This document shows, piece after piece, positions 42,466-51,969 of a stretch of 64,000 bases of DNA. The stretch is from positions 62,001 through 126,000 of the forward strand of contig QZDX01000007.1 of assembly GCA_009917555.1 (NCBI GenBank). The letters are read 5' to 3'. Below the pieces are notes generated by a model. That model searched no databases, was not told where the DNA came from, and was given only the letters and a program-made list of their open reading frames with translations. The translations under genes were made by a program, and so were the position numbers. This DNA comes from a bacterium 1XD21-13 (GTDB lineage: Bacteria > Bacillota > Clostridia > Lachnospirales > Lachnospiraceae). Position 1 is the first letter of the stretch; each line of letters begins with the position of its first letter.

Positions 42466-43286
42466 GAGAAGAGAGGGCCATAAGGCTTTTGAGGAGAATT
42501 GCGGTTCCGATTTTACTCTATGGACTTTTGGCGATGCTGTGTCCGTGGTTTTTTGGAATCCTGTGGGGAGGGCGTTTGCTGGAACCGGATGCGGGAATGT
42601 GGTTTTTATCAGCAGAGAATTTTTTGATGCTTCCGATATTTTGGCTGTTGTATCGCTGGGATCAGAAGGGGAGAGAGCAGTATGGACGAGGCCTTTGCCA
42701 AAAGGAAGGGCAGCCCCATAACTTTGGAAAGCAGGACAGGGATTGCAGGTTTGGAATAGGGGATCTGCTATTGGTGATGCTGGGAGCCGTATGTATTTCC
42801 AGGGGCGTGAATTATCTTCTGCCTCTTACACCGCTGCCTTACTGGTTTCCCGGATATGAGGCGGCCTCAGAGGAGATTTACCGTTGCAGCCTTATGTCGC
42901 AGATAGCGGCGGGAATGATAAGCGCACCTCTTTTGGAAGAGGTGCTCATGCGGGGTATCCTCTATACAAGGTTAAAGGAATTTAGTAAAAGACCCCAAAC
43001 CGCAATGCTTTTAAGCGGGATGATTTTCGGGCTGTTTCACGGCAATGTGGTTCAGGGTGTGTATGCTTTTGTGATGGGAGTTTTTTTTGCTCTGGTGTAT
43101 GAGGCTTATGATTCCCTGTTTCCGCCGGTGGCGGCACACATGACGGCAAATGGAATGTCGGTTCTGGCCGGACAGCTTCCTGTATACCCTGATTGGTTCT
43201 CATTTCCAGGTGCCTATGAGCTTTTGACAGCCGGATTTTTGCTGGCAGGGCTGGCAAGCTTTCGATATTTTTGGCATCGGGTATGA
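42462..43286 (+). CDS. CPBP family intramembrane metalloprotease
   Basis: A 274-residue membrane protein with about seven helices. The CPBP/ABI motifs are all present: EEVLMRGILYTRL (EExxxR), GLFHGN (FxxxH) and AAHMTANGMS (HxxxN). They form a metal site inside the membrane. Family members process prenylated or other membrane peptides, or protect against bacteriocins. It starts with GTG at 42462, overlapping the esterase stop; the ribosome site is AAAAGGT just upstream. It converges with the aldehyde dehydrogenase gene, two bases away. Confidence 0.9.
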   Translation: MREERAIRLLRRIAVPILLYGLLAMLCPWFFGILWGGRLLEPDAGMWFLSAENFLMLPIFWLLYRWDQKGREQYGRGLCQKEGQPHNFGKQDRDCRFGIGDLLLVMLGAVCISRGVNYLLPLTPLPYWFPGYEAASEEIYRCSLMSQIAAGMISAPLLEEVLMRGILYTRLKEFSKRPQTAMLLSGMIFGLFHGNVVQGVYAFVMGVFFALVYEAYDSLFPPVAAHMTANGMSVLAGQLPVYPDWFSFPGAYELLTAGFLLAGLASFRYFWHRV

Positions 43287-43288
43287 GT

Positions 43289-44668
43289 TTATTTCAGAAA
43301 CATCCGAATCAGCTTCCCATAGAGCTCCCCATAAGGCTGATACCGCATAGGCAGATCCAGCCAGGTCTTCTTGTCCACAATGCTCTTATAGTGGGAAAAA
43401 GTGTAAAAGCCGTCCCTGCCGTGGTAGGAGCCCATGCCGCTCTCGCCGAAGCCTCCGAAGCCCATCTCGCTGGTGGCCAGATGGATGATGGTGTCGTTGA
43501 TGCAGCCGCCTCCGAAGCCGCAGCGCGAGGTGACATGCCGGGCCACACCTTTGTCGGAGGTAAAGAGATACAGGGCCAGCGGGTGGGCCTTTGAGTTGAT
43601 GGTCCGTATGGCTTCCTCCAAAGAGGTATAGGTGAGAATGGGCAGAACCGGTCCGAAGATCTCCTCCTGCATACAGGCATCCTCCCAGGTGACGCCGTTC
43701 AGAATGGAAGGCTCGATTTTGAGAGACTGTGGATCAGAGCCTCCTCCGTGGACAACCTTGGAGGGATCAATCAGCTCGCACACTCTCTGAAAATGCTTCT
43801 CATTGATGATTTTCCCGTACTGTTGATTGGATAGGGGATCGGAGCCATACTGCTTTTTAATCTGTTTTTTCAGCTCCGCAATGAGTGACTCCCGAATAGA
43901 GGGATCGCATAAAATATAGTCGGGGGCCACACAGGTCTGCCCGCAGTTTAAAAATTTTCCAAAGACAATGCGTTTTGCCGCCAGCTTAAGGTTGGCGGTT
44001 TTTTCTACGATACAGGGGCTTTTTCCTCCCAGCTCCAGAGTGACCGGTGTCAGGTGCTCCGACGCCTTCCTCATAACCTGCCGGCCTACTGTCTGACTTC
44101 CGGTGAAGAAGATATAGTCAAAATGCTCATTTAACAGGCAGGTGTTTTCCACCCGGCCTCCGGTGACCACAGCCACAAGGGAGGGATCAAAGCATTCTTC
44201 TATGAGGGAGCGAATGATCTGGCTGGTGTGGGGAGAGTAGGCGCTGGGCTTTAGAATCACTGTATTTCCGGCAGCCAGGGCGTCCGCTAAGGGCTCCATG
44301 GTCAGCAGAAACGGATAGTTCCAGGGGCTCATAATCAGAACCACACCGTAGGGCGAGGGCTTTTTGAAGCTTCGGGAGTGGAACTGTGCCAGCGGGGTGT
44401 GGACCCGCTTTTCCCGGGCAAAGGAGTGAAGATGGCGCTCCATGTAGGTGATTTCGCTTAAGGTCAGTCCGGTTTCGCACATGTAGCTCTCGAAGCTGCT
44501 TTTGCCTAAGTCTGCTTCAATGGCCTGGTGGATCTGGTCCTCCCGGCTTTTGATGGCGCTTTTCAGCTTTTTCAGGGCCTCCAGGCGGGCGGGCAGGGGC
44601 AGAGTGGCGCCGGACAAAAAGTATTCACGCTGGTTGGTTACGAGCTTTCTGATTTCTGTTTCATTCAT
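43289..44668 (-). CDS. Aldehyde dehydrogenase, class 3 type
   Basis: Oxidises an aldehyde to the acid with NAD(P). The 459-residue length and MSPWNYPFLLTMEPL near the start fit the membrane-associated class 3 group. The catalytic Glu is in VTLELGGKSPCIV and the nucleophile Cys in NCGQTCVAPDYIL. FGGFGESGMGSYHG and a hydrophobic end (about 440-459) also fit that group. It follows the iron alcohol dehydrogenase gene by 80 bases on the same strand, suggesting a joint route between alcohol, aldehyde and acid. Confidence 0.94.
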   Translation of the reverse strand: MNETEIRKLVTNQREYFLSGATLPLPARLEALKKLKSAIKSREDQIHQAIEADLGKSSFESYMCETGLTLSEITYMERHLHSFAREKRVHTPLAQFHSRSFKKPSPYGVVLIMSPWNYPFLLTMEPLADALAAGNTVILKPSAYSPHTSQIIRSLIEECFDPSLVAVVTGGRVENTCLLNEHFDYIFFTGSQTVGRQVMRKASEHLTPVTLELGGKSPCIVEKTANLKLAAKRIVFGKFLNCGQTCVAPDYILCDPSIRESLIAELKKQIKKQYGSDPLSNQQYGKIINEKHFQRVCELIDPSKVVHGGGSDPQSLKIEPSILNGVTWEDACMQEEIFGPVLPILTYTSLEEAIRTINSKAHPLALYLFTSDKGVARHVTSRCGFGGGCINDTIIHLATSEMGFGGFGESGMGSYHGRDGFYTFSHYKSIVDKKTWLDLPMRYQPYGELYGKLIRMFLK

Positions 44669-44748
44669 AAGAGGATTCTCCTGTAATTTTCATTTACACT
44701 ATTTCTTCTTTAAAAATATGACAATCCTTGTGAGCAAGGTGTATTATT

Positions 44749-45984
44749 TTATCTATAATCCACATAAAATGCAGGACTTACAGGGATCTCCATAAGGCTC
44801 CGATAAAAGACCTCCAACTCTGACGCATCCATCAGTACGGGCACCGGATAGAGGGGATTGGCCTCCTTGTCCGCATAGTGGGAGAGCTTAGGGATATCCT
44901 CATCCCGGATTTCAGGAATGGTATCACCGATGTCAAAACGCTTCTTCATATCCCGGATGGCCTGGATAAAAGCTTCTGCAGCCTCCTTGTGAGGGGTGCT
45001 TTTGTCTGCAAGATGGGCTTCTATGGCAAGGTGGTGAAGCTTTTTGTACACGGCAGGGCCGTAATATTCCAGCACCGCAGGCAGAAGCACCGCATTGGCC
45101 AGTCCGTGGGGCACATTGTACTCGCCGCCCAGGGAGTGAGCCACCGCATGGACATAGCCCACGTAGGATTTTGTAAAGGCACAGCCTGCATAGAAGGAGG
45201 CCTTCAGCATGTTTTTTCGGGCCTCGATATTTTGTCCGTCCGTGTAGGCTGTGTCCAGATTCTCAAAAATCAGCCGGACGGCTTTTTTGGCATCCCGGCG
45301 GGTATCCGACATGGTGGAGCGGCCAATATAAGCCTCCACCGCATGGGTGAGGGCGTCAAGACCCGTGGTGGCGGTGATAAAGGGTGGAAGGCTGAGGGTT
45401 ACCTTCGGGTCCAGAACGGCGTACCGGGGGATGAGAGGAAAGTCATTGATGGCGTATTTGTGCCGGGTCTGGGCGTCCGTGATCACGGCGGCCAGGGTAG
45501 TTTCGCTTCCGGTTCCGGCTGTGGTGGGAACGGCAATGAGCAGAGGAAGGCGTTTATGTACCTTTAAAATGCCCTTCATTTTTGCCAGGGATTGGTGAGG
45601 CTTCACTGCACGAGCGCCTACGGCCTTGGCACAGTCCATGCTGGAGCCGCCGCCAAAGCCAATGATGGCGTCACAGGCATTTTCCTGGTACAGCTTTAAA
45701 GCCTCGTACACATTGTCTGTGGTGGGGTTGGCACAGGTTTTGTCGTAGACACAGTAGAACATGCCGGCGGCTTTCAGCGCCCGTTCTAAGCGGGCGGTGA
45801 GCTGGAGCTTTCGGATGCCGGGGTCGGTGATGATGAGCACCCGGCTGCATTTATTCTTTTCTATGATTTCGGGAAGGGCCTTGACACTGCCTGCCAGCTT
45901 GGGCTTCCGGTAGGGAAGAACGGGCAAGGCGATCTTAAAAACAGTCTGAAAGGCCCGGCAGTAGAGTTTTCTTGCCTTATTCAT
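44749..45984 (-). CDS. Iron-containing alcohol dehydrogenase
   Basis: A 411-residue group III dehydrogenase interconverting an alcohol and aldehyde with NAD(P)H. The nucleotide loop is GFGGGSSMDCAKAV (about 99-112), then PTTAGTGSE, the metal ligands in DALTHAVEAYIGR and HAVAHSLGGEYNVPHGLANA (two His). An extra N-terminal segment of about 25 residues stands before the fold. The substrate is unknown. It is the first gene of a two-gene operon with aldehyde dehydrogenase. Confidence 0.94.
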   Translation of the reverse strand: MNKARKLYCRAFQTVFKIALPVLPYRKPKLAGSVKALPEIIEKNKCSRVLIITDPGIRKLQLTARLERALKAAGMFYCVYDKTCANPTTDNVYEALKLYQENACDAIIGFGGGSSMDCAKAVGARAVKPHQSLAKMKGILKVHKRLPLLIAVPTTAGTGSETTLAAVITDAQTRHKYAINDFPLIPRYAVLDPKVTLSLPPFITATTGLDALTHAVEAYIGRSTMSDTRRDAKKAVRLIFENLDTAYTDGQNIEARKNMLKASFYAGCAFTKSYVGYVHAVAHSLGGEYNVPHGLANAVLLPAVLEYYGPAVYKKLHHLAIEAHLADKSTPHKEAAEAFIQAIRDMKKRFDIGDTIPEIRDEDIPKLSHYADKEANPLYPVPVLMDASELEVFYRSLMEIPVSPAFYVDYR

Positions 45985-46152
45985 GAGATTTCATCCTTTC
46001 TATTTCAGTACACGAGCTATCTGACTTTGCTTGATTAGCGTAACAAAGCCGGGAACGCCGGAATTTATTTTACACAAAAGTAATTGGATAGTCAAATGAT
46101 TTTGTAATATTTTCAAATGAGATACGGTGGATTAAAAAAATGTGAGAAATAG

Positions 46153-46182
46153 TTTAAACAGTAAGAAAAAATGTGTTATAAT
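46153..46182 (+). promoter_or_regulatory. Promoter of the GTPase-NYN gene
   Basis: TTTAAA at 46153, 18 bases, and an extended -10 TGTTATAAT (46174-46182). The leader is short, about 28 bases. Confidence 0.7.
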
Positions 46183-46216
46183 GGCTCATTATAGGCAGCA
46201 GAAAGGGGTATTTTCT

Positions 46217-49039
46217 ATGGAAGATACGTCTAAAAATAGAGAGAACAGCTTCTCCGGCAGGCTGTCAAAATATATGACCGTAGGTCTTGTGGCCCATGTG
46301 GACGCCGGCAAGACAACCCTTGCGGAGGCTATGCTCTACCAGAGCGGCAGCATCCGTAAGTTTGGCCGGGTGGACCACGGAACGGCCTGTCTCGATACCT
46401 ATGAGCTGGAACGCCAAAGAGGAATCACCATTTTTTCCAAGCAGGCCCGACTGACCCTTGGAGATCGGGAGATTACACTTCTTGACACGCCGGGGCATGT
46501 GGACTTTTCTGCGGAGATGGAGCGCACCCTTCAGGTGCTGGACTGTGCGGTGCTGGTGATCAGCGGGGCCGACGGGGTACAGGGACATGCCCGGACCCTG
46601 TGGCGGCTTCTTAAGCGCTACCAGGTTCCCGTATTTCTATTTGTCAATAAAATGGATCAGACCGGAACGGATCGCCGGAGGCTTTTGGAGGAATTGAAAG
46701 AAAAGCTGGACGAGGGCTGCACAGATTTTAGCTCGGACAGGCCGGATGAGGAGCTTTGGGAGGAACTGGCGGTCTGCCATGAGGAGCTTTTGGAGGCTTA
46801 TCTGAAACAGGGAAGCCTTAAGGAAGAGCAGATAGCGGAACAGATCAGGAGAAGAAGCGTTTTCCCCTGCTATTTCGGATCGGCCCTTCGGCTTAATGGC
46901 GTGGAGGAGCTGCTGTCTGGTCTGACCCTCTTTGGACCGAGGCGGAGATATTCTTCGGAATTCGGGGCACGGGTGTACAAAATCAGTCGGGATGATCAGG
47001 GAAATCGTCTGACCCATTTAAAAATAACAGGGGGAAGCTTGAAGGTGAAATCTCTCCTGAAAGGACATCGAGACGGGGAGGATTGGGAGGAAAAGGTGGA
47101 TCAGCTCCGTCTTTATTCCGGTGAGAGCTTCCAGGCAGTGCCGGAGGTGTCGGCCGGAATGATCTGTGCGCTGACCGGCCCCACGCAGACGAGGGCAGGG
47201 GACGGGCTGGGCTTTGAGACACAGGCATCCAATCCGCTTTTGGAGCCGGTTTTGACCTATCAGCTTCTCCTGTCTCCCGATTGTGATGTTCACGGAATGC
47301 TGGCAAAGCTTCGCAGGCTGGAGGAGGAGCTTCCGGAGCTCCATGTGGTGTGGAGGGATGCCCTTGGGGAGATTCACATACAGGTCATGGGAGCGGTTCA
47401 GCTTGAGATTTTAAAGAGCCTGATTCTGGAACGCTTCGGGGAAACCGTGGAATTTGGCCCGGGCAGTATTATCTATAAGGAAACCATCGCCTCCACGGTG
47501 GAGGGAGTGGGGCACTTTGAGCCCTTGCGCCACTATGCGGAGGTGCATCTTATACTGGAACCGGGAGAGCCGGGAAGCGGTGTGGTTCTTGATACCAGCT
47601 GCAGTGAGGATGTTCTGGACCGGAACTGGCAGAGGCTCATTCTCACTCATCTGGCGGAGCGGAAGCATCCGGGGGTTCTTCTGGGGGCGGAGCTTACGGA
47701 TGTGAAAATCACGCTGGCAGCAGGAAAGGCCCACTTGAAGCATACGGAGGGCGGTGATTTTCGCCAGGCGACCTACCGGGCAGTTCGCCAGGGACTTTGC
47801 CAGGCCCAGAGTGTGCTTCTTGAGCCCTTTTATGAATTCCGCCTGGAGGTCCCAGCCGACAAGGTGGGGAGGGCTATGGCAGATATTCAGAAAATGTCAG
47901 GAACCTTCTGTGCTCCGGGACAAGACGGGGAAACGTTCTGCGGACAAGGTGAATTTGACTCTGTGCCAAGAAGAGGGAGTCCTGGGGCTTATACCTCTGT
48001 GCCTGGAAAAGACGGGCAAATTGGAGAAATATCGGTTCTCACCGGCAGGGCGCCAGTTTCAGCTATGGGGGATTATCAGAGCGAGGTCTACGCTTACACC
48101 AGAGGGACGGGCCGCCTCTTCTGTACGCCCGCAGGCTATGGCCCCTGCCACAATGCCCAGGAGGTGATCGCAGCCGCAGGCTACGATCCGGACCAGGATG
48201 CGGAAAATCCTACGGGCTCTGTTTTCTGTGCTCACGGGGCGGGCTTCTACGTTCCCTGGAACCAGGTGCCGGACTATATGCACCTGGAAAGCGTGCGAAA
48301 GGCGGCAAATCGTTCTGCCTCCGGCCAGGCATTTGCCAGACAGAGTATGGCGGCAAGGGAACTTGCGGACCCCAAGGAGCTGGAGGAGATCTTTGTGCGT
48401 ACCTATGGGCCTATCCGCAGGGATCGCCAGGGCGTGGGCCGGGTGGAGAGAAGCTTTCACAGAGAACCGGAGCAGACGCCGGTGCGAAAAGCCGGGCCGA
48501 AGAAGCCGGAGAAGGAATATCTTCTGGTGGACGGGTACAATATTATATTTTCCTGGGAGGATTTGCGTGAACTGGCAGAGGAAAACATGGAGGCGGCCAG
48601 AGGGAAGCTGATGGATATTCTCTGTAACCTGCAGGGCTATCGAAAAAATACGGTGATTCTGGTCTTTGACGCTTACCGGGTGGAGGGCAGCAAAGGATCT
48701 GTTTCCAAGTATCACAATATTCATGTGGTCTACACCAAGGAGGCGGAGACGGCGGATCAGTATATTGAAAAGACGGCTCATGAGCTTGGACGGCAGTATG
48801 CGGTGACGGTGGCTACCTCGGACGCTCTGGAGCAGGTGATTATTCTGGGCCAGGGAGCGAAGCGGATGTCTGCCCAAGGGCTTTTGGAGGAGGTACAAAA
48901 TGTAAATGCCGAGCTTCGGGACAGCTTTCTTTCCGGGTATTCCGGAAGCAAACAGTATTTGCTAGAAAATCTTCCGGAGGAGCTTGCGAAATTTATGGAG
49001 GAGGTACGCCTTGGGAGGAAAAGTTTTGGGGAGGACTGA
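46217..49039 (+). CDS. EF-G/TetM-like ribosomal GTPase fused to a C-terminal NYN (Rae1/YacP-like) ribonuclease domain
   Basis: A 940-residue protein in one frame. Residues about 20-680 follow the TetM/EF-G order: G1 AHVDAGKTT, G2 RGITI, G3 DTPGH, G4 NKMD, then domains II to V (EIHIQVMGAVQLEIL, LLEPFYEFRLEVPADKVG). A linker with Lys/Pro/Arg leads to an NYN domain (about 766-925): LLVDGYNIIF, VILVFDAYRV, YTKEAETADQYIEKTA and VATSDALEQVI, holding the conserved acidic residues of YacP/Rae1. In the domain IV tip, where Tet(M) has YSPVS, this protein has HLKHT, so plain tetracycline protection is unlikely. Rae1 is known to cut mRNA in the ribosomal A site; the fusion suggests a GTPase that brings that activity to ribosomes (inference). 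Confidence 0.9.
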   Translation: MEDTSKNRENSFSGRLSKYMTVGLVAHVDAGKTTLAEAMLYQSGSIRKFGRVDHGTACLDTYELERQRGITIFSKQARLTLGDREITLLDTPGHVDFSAEMERTLQVLDCAVLVISGADGVQGHARTLWRLLKRYQVPVFLFVNKMDQTGTDRRRLLEELKEKLDEGCTDFSSDRPDEELWEELAVCHEELLEAYLKQGSLKEEQIAEQIRRRSVFPCYFGSALRLNGVEELLSGLTLFGPRRRYSSEFGARVYKISRDDQGNRLTHLKITGGSLKVKSLLKGHRDGEDWEEKVDQLRLYSGESFQAVPEVSAGMICALTGPTQTRAGDGLGFETQASNPLLEPVLTYQLLLSPDCDVHGMLAKLRRLEEELPELHVVWRDALGEIHIQVMGAVQLEILKSLILERFGETVEFGPGSIIYKETIASTVEGVGHFEPLRHYAEVHLILEPGEPGSGVVLDTSCSEDVLDRNWQRLILTHLAERKHPGVLLGAELTDVKITLAAGKAHLKHTEGGDFRQATYRAVRQGLCQAQSVLLEPFYEFRLEVPADKVGRAMADIQKMSGTFCAPGQDGETFCGQGEFDSVPRRGSPGAYTSVPGKDGQIGEISVLTGRAPVSAMGDYQSEVYAYTRGTGRLFCTPAGYGPCHNAQEVIAAAGYDPDQDAENPTGSVFCAHGAGFYVPWNQVPDYMHLESVRKAANRSASGQAFARQSMAARELADPKELEEIFVRTYGPIRRDRQGVGRVERSFHREPEQTPVRKAGPKKPEKEYLLVDGYNIIFSWEDLRELAEENMEAARGKLMDILCNLQGYRKNTVILVFDAYRVEGSKGSVSKYHNIHVVYTKEAETADQYIEKTAHELGRQYAVTVATSDALEQVIILGQGAKRMSAQGLLEEVQNVNAELRDSFLSGYSGSKQYLLENLPEELAKFMEEVRLGRKSFGED

Positions 49040-49143
49040 ACCTGATGGACCAAAAGTCTTTACAGGGAAAAGGCATTTGCCTTGAGATATTTGCAGGGCA
49101 TTGAGAAAGCATTGAGGATGAAAACAAGGAGAGTTTACATAAT

Positions 49144-50277
49144 ATGAACAAAAAGGAAATATCAGAGATCAAAAAGCAGTTTACTCCGGAGCATTGCGCC
49201 CTTACCCGGCTGTGCGGCTGTTACGTGGACGGAGAGAAGAATAAAAAAACAGAAATGCAGGAGGCGTTTTTGTCGCTGCCGGAGGAGGAAGCCTTTAAGT
49301 ATTTTGAGATTTTCAGAAAGGCTTTGTCCGGAACGGTGGGAAAGAATCTTCTGAATCTGGAATTTCCTCTGGATACGGAGATGCCCGGAGGGACCCAGGA
49401 GTTTTTGATGAAGCTGAAAAACAGCCGTTTGACAGAGGAAGCGCTGGTGGAGGCGTTCTATGACCGGATCATTGAGACCTTTCCCTACGGGGAGAATTAT
49501 CTCATTTTGCTGGTTCACGGGGCATACGATATTCCGGGACGCTCCTCGGACAATGAGGAAATGTTCGACGCCTCCGATGAGGTTTACGAATATCTGCTCT
49601 GTACCATTTGCCCGGTGAAGCTGTCCAAGGCGGGCTTAAGCTATGATGCGGACGGCAACCGATTCGGGGCCCGGACCAGGGATTGGCTGGTGGAGCTTCC
49701 TATGGCCGGATTTTTGTTCCCTGCTTTTCAGGATCGGAGTACGGATCTTCACAGTATGCTGTACTATTCCAAGAACCCGGAGGAGTTAAATGAGCTCTTT
49801 GCGGAGAGTATGTTCGGCTGTCCCATGCCTTTATCTGCCGGAGGGCAGAAAGAAACCTTTAATGCTATTATTGAGGAAACCCTGGGTGAGGATTGTGCCT
49901 ATGAGGTAGTTCGGAACATCCATGAAAAGCTCCATGAGCTGGTGGAGGAACGCAAAGATGAACCGGAGCCGGTAACTTTGGACAAGACGGAGGTAAAGCA
50001 TATCCTGGCAGCCAGCGGTGTGCAGCCAGAAAAGCTGGAGGAATTGGAAGAGCACTATGAAACTACGGCTGGGGAGAGGACGGAATTTCTGGCTTCCAAT
50101 GTGATGAGTACCCGAAAGTTTGAGATCAAGACGCCGGATATTGTGATCCAGGTGAATCCGGAGCGGGCGGACCTGGTGGAAACCCGTATGATCGATGGAC
50201 GTCAATGCCTGGTGATTGCTGTGGATGACCACGTGGAGGTAAATGGGATCTCGGTGAAAACAAGTGTAGAGGAATGA
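49144..50277 (+). CDS. DUF4317 protein
   Basis: A 377-residue soluble protein starting MNKKEISEIKKQFTPEHCAL, with LCGCYVDGEKNK soon after and the FPLDTEMPGGTQEFLMKL, GARTRDWLVELPMAGFLFPAF segments typical of the clostridial DUF4317 family. No catalytic motif or membrane segment is visible. AAGGAGAG lies ten bases before the start. It stands between the GTPase-NYN gene (104 bases) and greA, both linked to gene expression, but a shared role is only a guess. Confidence 0.88.
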   Translation: MNKKEISEIKKQFTPEHCALTRLCGCYVDGEKNKKTEMQEAFLSLPEEEAFKYFEIFRKALSGTVGKNLLNLEFPLDTEMPGGTQEFLMKLKNSRLTEEALVEAFYDRIIETFPYGENYLILLVHGAYDIPGRSSDNEEMFDASDEVYEYLLCTICPVKLSKAGLSYDADGNRFGARTRDWLVELPMAGFLFPAFQDRSTDLHSMLYYSKNPEELNELFAESMFGCPMPLSAGGQKETFNAIIEETLGEDCAYEVVRNIHEKLHELVEERKDEPEPVTLDKTEVKHILAASGVQPEKLEELEEHYETTAGERTEFLASNVMSTRKFEIKTPDIVIQVNPERADLVETRMIDGRQCLVIAVDDHVEVNGISVKTSVEE

Positions 50278-50400
50278 GAACTGTTTAGCAGGACTGCGTA
50301 CTTGCTGTACAGGTCGTACTTCCGCTGCCAAAGGCAATTTTGAATGGGCTTTTGGATTAATTGTGAAGAAAATGAAGTGTTAAAGAGAAGAGAGGATATT

Positions 50401-50901
50401 ATGCAGGAGCAGTTGACAAAAAGTGATGTGGCTAAAATCGAGGCAGAGATCGAGCACCGGAAGCTGGTGGTCCGAAAGGAAGCCATTGAGGCAGTGAAGG
50501 AGGCTCGGGCTCACGGAGATCTAAGCGAGAATTTTGAGTATTATGCCGCAAAGCGTGATAAGAACAAGAATGAGAGCCGGATTCGCTATCTGGAGCGGAT
50601 GCTCCGGACAGCGAAGATTGTGTCGGACGAATCCAAGGCTGACGAGGTGGGGCTTAATAACCTGGTGGAGCTGTACTTTGAGGAGGATGATGAGACAGAG
50701 CAGGTGAAACTTGTCACTTCTATCCGGGGCAATTCCTTGGATGGGCGTATCAGTATTGAATCTCCTCTGGGCAAGGCCATCCTGGGGCATAAGGTGGGTG
50801 AACGGGTCCATGTACAGGTAAATGATGGGTATGGATATGAGGTAGTGATTAAGGCCATCGATAAGTCCGGGGATGATACGGACGGGATTCGGGGGTTTTA
50901 A
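50401..50901 (+). CDS. greA: Transcription elongation factor GreA
   Basis: Rescues backtracked RNA polymerase by stimulating transcript cleavage. The 166-residue protein has the N-terminal coiled coil (about 1-75) with the acidic tip in GDLSENFEYYAAK and the C-terminal FKBP-like domain (about 85-160) with SPLGKAILGHKVGERV. Start 50401 is chosen for AGAGAGG just upstream and the match in length; a start at 50344 would add an unrelated tail. The C-terminus ends GDDTDGIRGF, slightly longer than usual. Confidence 0.93.
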   Translation: MQEQLTKSDVAKIEAEIEHRKLVVRKEAIEAVKEARAHGDLSENFEYYAAKRDKNKNESRIRYLERMLRTAKIVSDESKADEVGLNNLVELYFEEDDETEQVKLVTSIRGNSLDGRISIESPLGKAILGHKVGERVHVQVNDGYGYEVVIKAIDKSGDDTDGIRGF

Positions 50902-50930
50902 AATCATTTCATATAAGCAGTACGGAAAGG

Positions 50931-51058
50931 ATATTACGGAACTAAAAAACAGTAAAATTCCGACAAAGCCAGAACGATTTACAGACACATGTACTTGTGG
51001 CTGGAAATTGTTCTAAACAAGGGGTTCTGGAGAGAATTTTACGGAACTTATGATAGGA
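50931..51058 (+). repeat. Long form of the leader element before the flavoprotein gene
   Basis: Order: ATTACGGAACT at 50933, an AGTAA partner, a hairpin at 50971-51014 (AGAACGATTT / AAATTGTTCT with inner CAG-CACA / TGTG-CTG), then TTTACGGAACT at 51038, six bases, and AGGAGG before the start at 51070. The same order and hairpin recur at 57843-58007, with base changes that keep pairing. Confidence 0.75.
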
Positions 51059-51069
51059 GGAATTGCAGA

Positions 51070-51693
51070 ATGAAAGTGTTAATGATTAACGGAAGTCCCC
51101 ATGCAAAAGGCAATACCTATATTGCTCTTCACGAGATGGAGCAGGTATTTGCAGCAGAAGGCGTGGAGACGGAGCTGATTCACATTGGAAACAAGGATAT
51201 CCGAGGATGCATTGCCTGCGGCTCCTGTGCTAAGAACGGGAAATGTGTTTTTGAGGATTTGGTAAATGAGACGGCGCCCAAGTTTGAGACCTGTGATGGC
51301 CTGGTGGTGGGAAGCCCTGTGTACTATGCATCCGCAAATGCTACCTTGATTGCATTTCTGGATCGGCTGTTTTACAGTACAGGCTTTGACAAGACCATGA
51401 AGGTAGGCGCCAGTGTGGTAGCGGCAAGACGGGGCGGCCTTTCCGCCACCTTTGATGAGATGAACAAATATTTTACCATCTCCGGAATGCCGGTAGCCTC
51501 CAGCCAGTACTGGAACAGCATTCACGGGCGGACCCAGGGAGAGGCTGTCCAGGATGCGGAGGGACTGCAGACCATGCGGACTTTGGCGAGGAATATGACA
51601 TTTTTGATGAAGAGTATTGCCCTTGGCAAGGAAAAATACGGACTGCCCGAGAAGGAGGCGCCGGAGAGGACGCATTTTATTCGGACCCTTTAA
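51070..51693 (+). CDS. Flavodoxin-like NAD(P)H-dependent FMN reductase
   Basis: A 207-residue flavoprotein. The FMN phosphate loop NGSPHAKGNT lies at about 6-15; CIACGSCAKNGKCVFED near 50 may form a redox-active cysteine group, as in iron-sulfur flavoproteins; GSPVYYASANATLIAFLDR and ARRGGLSATFDEMNKYF complete the fold. Members reduce quinones, nitro compounds or iron-bound flavins. The four cysteines (CxxCxxC and one more) suit an Isf-like protein. The start is fixed by AGGAGG. It carries the long leader element, so it may be regulated at RNA level. Confidence 0.9.
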   Translation: MKVLMINGSPHAKGNTYIALHEMEQVFAAEGVETELIHIGNKDIRGCIACGSCAKNGKCVFEDLVNETAPKFETCDGLVVGSPVYYASANATLIAFLDRLFYSTGFDKTMKVGASVVAARRGGLSATFDEMNKYFTISGMPVASSQYWNSIHGRTQGEAVQDAEGLQTMRTLARNMTFLMKSIALGKEKYGLPEKEAPERTHFIRTL

Positions 51694-51721
51694 AATAAAA
51701 AGGCTTATAACCATATGTATT

Positions 51722-51754
51722 TCGGGAGGTGCTATATGCATCTCCTGATTTTTT
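51722..51754 (+). terminator. Terminator after the flavoprotein gene
   Basis: Ten-pair stem CGGGAGGTGC / GCATCTCCTG (two wobbles) with a 5-base loop, then a T run. Confidence 0.75.
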
Positions 51755-51969
51755 CAGCTTTCATAACCGTTTCAGACAATGCCTTTTCACAAGATTAATC
51801 CCCTGATATAGAAGCATAGCCATCACACAGAGAATCACAATGGGTATCCCCACCAGGATGAGTTGGAAGAGGCAGGCGATGCAGCTGATAGACAGGCAGA
51901 TGCGAAAAGATACTGGATAGAGCAGTGGAACTGTGGTAAGATAAATAAATAGACAAGGAGGTGTAGGTT

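Noticed and set aside
46217-49039. Calling the GTPase-NYN gene a tetracycline-resistance gene
   Set aside because: The overall fold is TetM-like, but the domain IV loop needed for drug displacement differs (HLKHT for YSPVS) and a nuclease domain is fused on.
51770-51969. Membrane-like minus-strand frame ending near 51764
   Set aside because: A frame reading CLFQLILVGIPIVILCV looks hydrophobic, but it has no start codon or ribosome site; perhaps a decayed gene end, too weak to list.
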